From Branchiostoma lanceolatum (Eukaryota; Chordata; Leptocardii; Amphioxiformes; Branchiostomatidae), in NCBI RefSeq assembly GCF_035083965.1, contig NC_089725.1, forward strand, positions 28,405,925 to 28,469,924: DNA of 64,000 nucleotides, in the 5' to 3' direction. The first letter of the stretch is position 1. Each line of letters opens with the position of its first letter. Shown piece by piece: positions 55,618-64,000 of this stretch. The position numbers and the translations under genes are program-made. The notes beneath the pieces are model-generated. The model made no database searches. It was not told the DNA's origin and was given only the letters and a program-made list of their open reading frames with translations.

Positions 55618-58600
55618 TTAAGTGGGGCAGATATGTGACAGCATCATGTTTAGTTGACTGTCCACCATAGCCTGATCTGGGTGAATGGCGTCTTTGCCCG
55701 GCTGACACACGCTCATGTCCCACGTGTCCAACACGACCACGTCTGGATCCGCCCGGAACATCTCTCGTATCACCTCCGTGATCTGGTAAGCCAGCCAGTC
55801 GCTCCCTAGCAGGTAATACGACAATTTTCCGCCCTTATGCTCTCTCGTTGTTCCAGTTCTGACGAAAACCCGCGTGCCGGGACTCCTGCGCATCAGACGG
55901 TGTATGGCGTCCCGTATGGCGTACATCCGCGACCGGAACATGTCCAACGGCTCTGACGTAAAGTGAGCCCACAGACCGACGGCTATGATCGTGTTCGGGC
56001 CTCCTTGGATGGCGTCAAGCATGTCGACAGTGTACCTGACATCGTTAAAGACAATCCGATGGGATCCTTGTATGGGGAATTGGTGGAACTGCTGACGAAC
56101 AGAGATGTTCCCCTTGCTGTTGTACCCACTTCTATCATATGCCTCTGTAACATATGATGGTTTGTTTGTTTGTTTGCTTTTGTTACGTGTAATCAAGCTG
56201 TGAGAAAGAATTTGCCGACTAGGAAGTGATTCTTGTTACATATATCACACTAGTCTTACAATTTGACCTTTTTTTAATCTCAAGAATTAGATCTTGAGAA
56301 TTGGAATTTTCTGAATTCATTTGTTTGTCAGTTGTAAGTTAAAAACAAAAAAATGTGGTTTGATCTCAGTTGCACATTCCTGACCGTGAAGTCAAATACG
56401 AAAGGGTATGAATAATTCTTGACATCTTCTCTAAAATAAGTGGAATTTAAGTACCCCTGAAACTATCATATTATCAGGACTACGACGGGTAGTCAAAAAC
56501 TAATGCAAGTGATTTCATAACAGTCTCATTTTCTTTAATCAAATGAGCTGAAATTTGGCACAAAGGTAAAGGCACATATCATCTTGAGGCAGAATTATCT
56601 CAATTTGTTGTTTACAAAATATCATGACCCATTTTTCATACCTTATACGTGCGCAAATTACGCACGTAATCTTCGCACGTATTAATTATGAAAAATCGAC
56701 AAACCTGCAGCTGCATCAGTCGCAATTGCTTTTAACGGTAGTACCCCCTTTAAACGCAAGTACCACTGCCGAGTAGTGGAGTCACCTGAAGTAAAACAAA
56801 GAAAATCAAGGCCGTGCTCATTTGATTATATATGGATGGCATCCCCTGGGCACCCTAAAACTAATGCAAGCGTGCGATGTAATACAAGAACAAGTTGGGC
56901 AAAAGAGTTGCCTTCATTATGAAATCCCCAGGAAGTGCTCAGGAAGGTTGAGCAAATGACTGAATACATCATTTTTGTTCTTTCACATATTTCTGTTTAC
57001 TTCGGAATCGACTTTAGCATCCTACCACATTAGTATTCGTTTTTCAATGTTTTCCTTAGCAATATACGGCATATATTTGCTTTTTTGCAGCTTCTTTGAA
57101 CGGTTTACACAATGGTCACAAACTTTTGCTGGAAACGGAGAAAACTTAGACTGTGTAATCAAATCGCTGTGACCTAAGGAATCTGAATTTCAATGTTGCT
57201 AAAAAAAACTTATTTGGCATCAATGGGATCTTGAACTTTGACATAGACTACAATTCATAACGACTGGAGATACGCCCTCGGAACTGTGAGGTGGCGTATT
57301 GACGCTCTGGGCGGTCGGGAAGCAAAATAGCAGATCTCTAGACTGCTATTGATACGTACCTTTCATGTACACGGACTTGTTAGCCAGGCACCGTCCGATG
57401 TCCTCCCTAGTGAACACCCGGACATTGCACGCTGATGACTTCCAGACCTTGCCTGACCAATGTCCCAATGATGTCCCAAATGAAGCTTGAGACTCACGAG
57501 CGTTCATTGTACACGGCGGCAGATGTTGAGCTGTTGGTCCTCCTGGATCAAGGACACGTATGGGCTCCTTGGAGTCCAGTTCTGCTTCTATATATGGCCT
57601 GTGTGTCGAGGAACGTACTATGTCAAAGCTAAAGGCATGCCTTTCATACAACACATTATGCTGTACATATTTGTCATGTAGATATACTAGTTGGAGATGC
57701 TATGTTAATGTACATATTGTATGAGAGAGAGAGAAACAAAGAAACTGCTACAAAATTTCCATAATTACGTTTTTATAACGTTTTCGGTACACAGCTATTG
57801 GTGGTTAAGTTCATCTGTGTTGGTACACAACATCTCAGAAGACTATTCAACCTTCTTACACAAAATATGGACTCACGGACGTTTTTGAAACCCTGCCTCA
57901 CTCGACAACGTCAACTTGAACATTGAACAAGACTATTTCTTTAGGGGGGTTAAGGAATCGACATACACCAGAGCACATCAACCTTCATTAAACAGAGATA
58001 GGGGGCGGTACAGACTCCCAGTCACCTCTGACCCACTGCTCACGTCACGCTTCTGGAGAGTGACGTTTGCTGGGCATCCGGTTCCTCGGTTATCCTGAGG
58101 AAGCCGTTGGTGGCACTTACTTCTGGAAAAGTGTCCTTTCCTTCTTGGACACGAGACCCGCTGTCAACCGGTAGCTCTTGTCTCCGTCCCACTGACACAA
58201 TCTGATTATGGAACACGAGAGTTTGTCCGGTTTCTGGCAAATCCAGGTACCGTTCGCATTTTGTTTGGAGAAATCGCACAGTTGGTGGGGTGGTAGGCTG
58301 GGATCGACAGAGCTGTAGCATTGTCGTTTTTCGGTGGCTTTCGTTTTAAAATCGACGAAGGTGCAGTAGAACATTTTCTTGTTCGGAATCTCTCGCACTC
58401 TCTGTAGAACCTTCACTGCTTCGCTTGGATGGACGAGCTGGATCTTTACCTGGTAATAGCGATAGAAAACTACATCAAGTCAATGCGAGTTATCGGCATA
58501 TTGAGAAAGCTAAGTCTTTGGCAAAGCAAAAGCTTTTGTTTTGAAATTGACGAAAAATGCACTAACTGTAAACCCGTGTATTGCAATCATGCTGCCACAA

Positions 58601-60649
58601 CCTCAACAACCCCATTGTCCCCCAAGTCTGGCTTCAACGTAATCTTTTAGTGTTCTTACCGAAACGTTTCCTACCCAGTAGAGCGGGAACTGCACGGTGT
58701 AGGTACCGTTACAGTGGTCAGTGACGCGACCGGCGCTACTGGCCTTTGGAGAACGGTCACCGCTGATGAGTCTGGCACGAAAAAAGTCTCCTCCGTACGT
58801 CTTCGGCCGTCGTTTCTTATCTCTCGCCACCACCCTCACGGTAAGAACGTCTCCTTGGTGATACCGTCTGTCTCTATTTAACACGACAATCTCCGTGTAC
58901 TTTGGGTAGGTGACCTGGTCGATGAGGAGAGGCTGGTTGGGGAGGCAAGGTTGGACTTCGTCTGGCTCAATGAGGAGAGGGATAACTGATGGCTTCATCA
59001 GGTGAGATTTCGGCTTGGGAATGTCCTGATGATCTGCAGCATCCTGTCCCCAGGTCAGTAACCGTTGATATGAAAACTTCATCGTCTACAAGACATAAGA
59101 AGAACACGTTTTTTTTTATTCATTCAAAGCAACATCAAATAATACAATTAAATATATAAAGACAAGGTGACAGTGGACTCAAGTTGTACTCGACTTATAT
59201 TCTCGCCGCCTCTATTTGACAAGGCACTCCAATTTCTGAATGGTAAATGAATAAGTACATAACAAATGGCTAGTTTGAACTCCCATCCCAAAGGAAAAGA
59301 GAGCAAGAATGACACATATATACCTAAAAGCGTTTTGTTACTGTGATGTAGTCTTCTGTGGCTAACATGATTTTACAGTTGATATCGGAAGAGCAGAGCA
59401 AACTATCACGTACGTAGAATTAAAAGTTGTTTAACGTTGACAGAGCTAGAGAGGATGTTGAAATCAACTTATGTGTATCCAAGAACCCCAGCTTGCCGAA
59501 GAGCAACGTTGTTATGTTACTTATACTTGTTAGCATAATTCAGTTAATCCTGTTGTTCCCAACACCAGATTGTCGGTCGTCTGTACGGTCAGATTTTTTA
59601 AAGACTGACTAACTAGCCATATTCACACTATAATTTCTAAGATCATAACATTCTAGTATTTACCTATTTGCACGCCGTAAGGCCTAAACTTATGCCACCA
59701 CTTCGGGAGCACAAGAGTTACATTTGTATCTACCATCTAAGAATCGTTTCCTATTTGTCATGCGTAGCCATAGGATCACATAGGTCCTCCGGAATGGGTG
59801 ATGCGGAAATTGCCGTCTGGAGCCTAAAGATTTGTGTCGGCTGATGCGGACGCTTCTGCCCACCCGGAGAAAATGTCCCGGGGTCTGGGTGGGTGGGTCG
59901 CTGTAGACTCCATCAGCGGGCGGAGAACCTATAGACTCGTGTATGGGTATGCATGCCCTTTTATAGTGTGAAGGTATCGACTGATTCCTCCTGACCAATG
60001 GCTGTGCATGACAAATAGTGACCAATCATTGTCCAGAGCACCGAGATAGACATTCTGCTGCAGTGTCAAGGAAAGCCGTCTGTGGGGCCAAAATCTAATC
60101 GTTTATTTGATAGGACAAGACTTAACCACTTACCAAATTTCATGGCAATCCATCAATCGCTTCTTGAGTTTATGCTGCTAAACTACGAACATAAGAGCAA
60201 ACATACATCCATGGCAAAAACGCTACCGAAAATATATAACCTTCTTGGCGAATGTGAGTAATAATTTTGAGCGAGTTTCACTATATTTTGAACGATCCAC
60301 GATGAATTCGAAAGTGACGTTGATCACAATTCAACAGAAGTCCTGGGGATCTTTTTTCATACCTCCAATTATTACATTCAATTGGTGACTACTAAATAAT
60401 ATATTGTTAGCATTCCCGAGAATGAAGTTCATGGAGTGGAGAAAACATTGACAGCCGCTGCGCATGGTATAAAGCGGCCTATCCAGACATTTTCCAAAGC
60501 GGTCTCCCCAAACATTTTTACTAAGGGGAAGCATAGTATCGTTATTGTTTATTTAACCATATGTAGTAACATGAAAAAAAAAAACATACCGTCATGTAAA
60601 TCAGCGCTACCACCAAAAACACAGCACTCAGCCGGGCAACGGTCGTCAT
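55618..60649 (-). CDS. NXPE: NXPE-like protein, copy D (complete, more diverged)
   Basis: Six exons in phase: 60590-60649, 58660-59085, 58121-58449, 57360-57640, 56705-56785 and 55618-56144, coding 567 aa. It differs from A-C in a shorter signal/anchor exon (MTTVARLSAVFLVVALIYMT). Exon 2 is two codons longer (DAADHQDIPKPKSH), and exon 5 is three codons longer and reads GDSTTRQW. A diverged start of exon 6 (EAYDRSGYNSKGN) is followed by a C-terminal half almost identical to A-C. The Ser, Asp and His positions of the esterase are kept (DAIHPD). Intron 1 carries the repeat shared with 24438-24720. Function as for copy A. Confidence 0.87.
59105..59390 (+). repeat. Dispersed repeat in copy D intron 1 (as 24438-24720)
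   Basis: Shares ordered blocks TTTATTCATTCAAAG, GTGGACTCAAGTTGTAC, ACTTATATTCTCGCCGCC and CACATATATACCTAAAA with the copy downstream of PSMD8. It is absent from intron 1 of copies A-C. Confidence 0.6.
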
Positions 60650-60885
60650 TGTAAACAACTTTAGCCACACACAGCAGACGAGATCTCACGCAGAAAGTTG
60701 CCAAATCCTATGATAAGGAATCTAAAACGTAAACATGCGTTTACGACACGTCCCGCTGTCAGGTACGTTGTAGTTTGCCCGTCCACGACGTACTTGGGAG
60801 AAGTATGGCTCGTTGTACTATGTCTTACTAAGTTAGTGGGCCCAGCGAACTCCGTTCGTAATTGTATGAATGACCTTTCTTTGTG

Positions 60886-60917
60886 CTATTACGTCAAGAA
60901 TATTCTTGACGTAATAG
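60886..60917. repeat. Perfect 32-bp palindrome at a rearrangement junction
   Basis: CTATTACGTCAAGAAT is followed immediately by its reverse complement. In the other intervals CTATTACGTCAAGAACAGG continues without a palindrome, so this arose at a breakpoint. It is followed directly by an exon 4 fragment. Confidence 0.9.
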
Positions 60918-60981
60918 ACGATCTCTAAACTACTAATGGTCCGTACCTTTCATGTACACGGTCTTGTTAGCCAGGCATCTT
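60912..60981 (-). pseudogene. Fragment of NXPE-like exon 4 and its splice donor
   Basis: The plus strand reads ATCTCTAAACTACTAATGGT, CGTACCTTTCATGTACACGG and TCTTGTTAGCCAGGCATCTT. This matches the intron 4 start, donor and last codons (..ANKSVYMK) of exon 4 in copies A and B, but it sits in the promoter region upstream of copy D. It is about 70 bp and non-functional. Confidence 0.8.
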
Positions 60982-61437
60982 AATGAACAGGTTCAGGTGT
61001 GGCTGGGTTCCTATTCTATCTATGACGTGCGGATGTACGCACATCTGCGACGTGCTTGGAGGAAGTATGGCTCGTTAGTCGTTACTTAGTGGGCCCAACG
61101 AACTCCGTTTGTGTGAGTGACCTTACTTTGTGCTATTACGTCCAGGCCAGGTTTAGGTGTGGTTGGGGTCGTATACTCAACCATGGCGTGCGGATATAAG
61201 GTGGTTCTTTTTTTTTAACGATCTCGCTCAATGCAAGGCCGTAAGGGGCCACTTCTCAGCATTGAACTAATTGAACTAATGTAGCATAGGTGAGAACCAA
61301 CGGTGTGTGTTTGTTTTGACCTTTGTGCTATTACGTCAAGAACAGGTTTAGGTGTGGCTGACGTATTGATTTATTTATGACCCGCGGATATATAAGATGT
61401 CGCTCACCTTGTAGCGCCTAGTGGCGCACAGGTCAGC

Positions 61438-61439
<2 letters not shown>

Positions 61440-61495
<56 letters not shown>
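61440..61495. repeat. (CA)n microsatellite
   Basis: About 27 CA units. The matching site in the other intervals has only four or five units followed by CATACACATAG, so this is a local expansion. Confidence 0.95.
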
Positions 61496-61500
<5 letters not shown>

Positions 61501-62561
61501 ATAGTTATACTCTAGTTATTAACGAGTTAAAGCGTATACAAAGTTCTGCTTCCAGTATTCTCTCGATAAAAACGTGCGGTTCTCTGTGGCAAATGCGGCT
61601 CATACGAAAAATGCTTATGGTAATTCCTCCTCCTTTAAACTTAACCAATACTCTAAGTGTGTTTTAAAGTGATTATTTTCATGGCTTAACTATGTGTTGC
61701 AATAAAAAGTTCATTTATCTATTTATTCATTTATTGATATTCTCCACACACATGTGGGTGGGGTGAAAGAACAGGTGGTGACGCCTTTTCTAGATCTCAC
61801 CCCGGAAACATATACAACGTCAAAAATAGTTTGTATTATACATCATAAAAGACATAATCAACCATAATTAAGCGTAATTAAACATATTGCACTATACGTT
61901 ATTACAGGACAACATAATTAAATGCTTATTGAACAGATTGCATTATTCATTCAGCAAATTACCGTGGCTTAAAGCAAGACACGTAGAACATCTACAGGCA
62001 GATGTCCATCATGTACAGAGATTGTCAGTTGCAAAGTGATCATTGAACCTGTCTGATAGCGACTTGACAAGATGTCGTTTTAACGACAAAAGTTCGGACT
62101 GCTGTACATGTGAGGCCACCACCCCCATGTCACGGACTGAACGTCGAGATTAATGTTTCCATTTGGCTACAATGCGAGAAATTAGGACGTCGCAAATGTT
62201 GATGTTTTACAACGAATTGGCATTAGCAGGTGAGACCGACTACGTCTTGTTGGTCTTGTGGAAAATGAGACATTTAGTGGTCCCTTTCCCTTAGAAAGAT
62301 GGTGAGGAAATATTCTGTGTTTGTAGGGCCAAATGTTGGGCTCAGTAGCTTACACTTTTTAAAATTCATTTTCTCAAAACCCTAGCCTGTGTCGCACACG
62401 TTCTCGCTGTCGGGGATTCCGATCGGGCCTCCTTCTAGGGGCCTGACCATTGGAATGACTCATAGAAGCTTGATTTAGTCAGGCTATAGTATATGGTCTA
62501 CGCAGGGTACAATTAGTTTTCAAACACTTTCTTTCCGTTTACTGACTGGCTTGTAAAACCT

Positions 62562-63088
62562 TTAAGTGGGGCAGATATGTGACAGCATCATGTTAAGTTG
62601 ACTGTCCACCATAGCTTGATCTGGGTGAATGTTGTCTTCGCCCGGCTGACACACGCTCATGTCCCACGTGTCCAACACGACCACGTCTGGCTCCGCCCGG
62701 AACATCTCTCGTATCACCTCCGTGATCTGGTAAGCCAGCCAGTCGCTCCCTAGCAGGTAATACGACAATTTTCCGCCCTTATGCTCTCTCGTTGTTCCAG
62801 TTCTGACGAAAACCCGCGTGCCGGGACTTCTGCGCATGAGACGGTGTATGGCGCCTCGTATGGCGTACATCCGCGACCGGAACATGTCCAACGGCTCTGA
62901 GGTAAAGTGAGCCCACAGACCGACGGCTATGATCGTGTTCGGGCCTCCTTGAATGGCGTCAAGCATGTCAACAGTGTACCTGACATCCTTAAAGACAACC
63001 TTCTTGTGTCCTTGTCTGGGGAAGTGGTGGAACTGCTGACGAACAGAGATGTTCCATCGGCTGTTGTACCCACTATTGCTCCCAATGG
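62562..63088 (-). CDS. NXPE: NXPE-like protein, copy E (last exon only)
   Basis: A single 527-bp exon equivalent to exon 6 of copy D, from an acceptor (TGTGTTACAG|CCATTGG) to the stop after LSHICPT. It codes 175 aa with the expected phase. It keeps the WDMSVCQPG region, but the DxxH motif reads DNIHPD and its N-terminal part diverges (SNSGYNSRWN). The GDST exon is not in the 912 bp to the right edge, where copy D has it 560 bp upstream; simple-repeat expansion may have pushed it out of the window. Whether the gene is complete cannot be told. Confidence 0.8.
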
Positions 63089-64000
63089 CTGTAACACATG
63101 GTGGGTTGTTTGTTTGATTGATTTTTTGTTGTCGACGGTACAAGGTACAAGGCACTGAACTAAAGTTGAAGAGGTATGGAGATAGCGATGTACATTTGTT
63201 TGAAATGTTTGTGGGTTGGATGTGTGTGAGAGTATCATATTTCAGCAGTCGGAGAAAGAAGATATTTGGACAGGTATGACAATTGAGACTTTAAGGCAGG
63301 TATTTGGATAGATTCAGCTGCGATAAATAAATGTGGAGCAGTGGAATTTGGAACATTTTAAATTAATTTATTTGTCGGTTGTTTAATTGAAAAAAAAATG
63401 GTTTAATATTACTTGCATATCCGTGTCCGTGAACTTAAATACGAAAGGTTATGAATCATTCTGGCCTCGCCATCTTTCGTAAAATGAAATGAAATAGATT
63501 AAATTGAACTAAATAAAACAAAATTAAATGAATTAAAATAGAATAGAATTGAATTGAAATGAAATGAAATAGAATAGAATGAGATAAATTAAATTAAATT
63601 AAATTAAATTAAATTAAATTAAATTAAATTAAATTAAATTAAATTAAATTAAATTAAATTAAATTAAATTAAATTAAATTAAATCAAATCAAATTAGATT
63701 AAATTAAATCAAATGGGTGTCCCTGTGGTGAAGTGGTCTTCTTCACTTATACCATGTGAAAGAGATGGTCAAACATGACAGAAGAAGAAGAAAGAAGAAG
63801 AGTACACCAGCAAAAACAATATATTTCCCCTTTACCTATACAGCATGTAAAGAGGGAAATATAAATAAATACCCATGAACCATGAAATTTCACTAAAACT
63901 GGTCATACTGTTGTAGAATTATATCTATCAATGTCTCTTACTTGCACCAGTAACTTAAAGAAGAGCAAAAGAACCTGAACGTAGATAATAAAATGAATAC
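63089..64000. other. Copy E intron with AT-rich simple repeats
   Basis: The first 390 bp partly match intron 5 of copy D (TACGAAAGGTTATGAATCAT against 56397-56416). The rest is low-complexity AT-rich sequence, GAAGAA-type repeats and unrecognised sequence. No exon was recognised. Confidence 0.5.
63584..63690. repeat. (TTAAA)n pentanucleotide microsatellite
   Basis: About 20 near-perfect TTAAA units, framed by degenerate relatives (AATAGAATAG, AAATGAAATG, AAATCAAATC) from 63480 to 63715. Confidence 0.95.

Larger units (their letters stand above)
60760..61420. repeat. Partial triplication of the NXPE-like upstream region
   Basis: The block CGAACTCCGTTTGTGT...CCTTTGTGCTATTACGTC...CAGGTTTAGGTGTGGCTG...GCGGATATA occurs once upstream of copies A-C. 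Here it occurs three times (about 60845-61035, 61085-61200 and 61315-61400), each with divergence and ending near GCGGATRTA. The third is closest to the consensus and keeps TATATAAG. Confidence 0.75.

Noticed and set aside
63480-63715. Possible CRISPR-like or centromeric satellite in the AT-rich repeats
   Set aside because: The unit is a 5-bp microsatellite without spacers, and the genome is clearly eukaryotic.

Overview
The window looks like an invertebrate chordate genome, most probably an amphioxus (Branchiostoma). Genes are intron-rich with GT-AG introns. They include conserved metazoan housekeeping genes, an LRR transmembrane receptor of the kind expanded in lancelets, an animal SABATH-type methyltransferase and a tandem NXPE-like array. 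The repeat landscape is tRNA-derived SINEs, MITEs, a Ty3/gypsy element and foldback DNA. The species assignment is inference. All gene models below were built by reading splice sites and checking that exon phases join; no transcript data were available.

Layout. (1) 1-4.3 kb: a minus-strand SINE, then an LRR transmembrane receptor (+) with its coding region in one exon. (2) 4.3-16.0 kb: a FAM98 gene (-) with eight phase-consistent exons; its C-terminal exons are not found in the window. An apparently intact Ty3/gypsy retrotransposon (6542-13769, LTRs identical by eye, 4-bp target duplication) sits in one of its introns. (3) 16.4-23.6 kb: a complete PSMD8 gene (+, 266 aa, eight exons), head-to-head with FAM98. 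Its last intron holds a 2.4-kb inverted repeat. (4) 23.6-27.8 kb: intergenic repeats, including a PIF/Harbinger-like non-autonomous element. (5) 27.8-33.6 kb: a complete SABATH-family SAM-dependent carboxyl methyltransferase gene (+, 370 aa, eight exons). (6) 35.3-64 kb: a tandem array of NXPE-like (neurexophilin plus PC-esterase) genes, all on the minus strand. Four are complete six-exon genes (567, 564, 567 and 567 aa). A fifth is represented only by its last exon at the right edge.

How the parts relate. FAM98 (tRNA-ligase-complex associated) and PSMD8 (19S proteasome lid) appear to share a roughly 430-bp bidirectional promoter. The NXPE-like copies share exon structure, intron repeats and intergenic sequence, so the array arose by tandem duplication of a unit of about 5.9 kb. 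Later insertions (a hAT-like MITE, a 1.2-kb repeat cluster, a 0.58-kb block and a 0.94-kb block) are present in some copies and absent in others, which dates them relative to the duplications. The C-terminal esterase exon is much more uniform than its own 5' end and the introns, suggesting gene conversion or strong constraint.

Long intronic and intergenic stretches not listed contain no coding signal that I could recognise.
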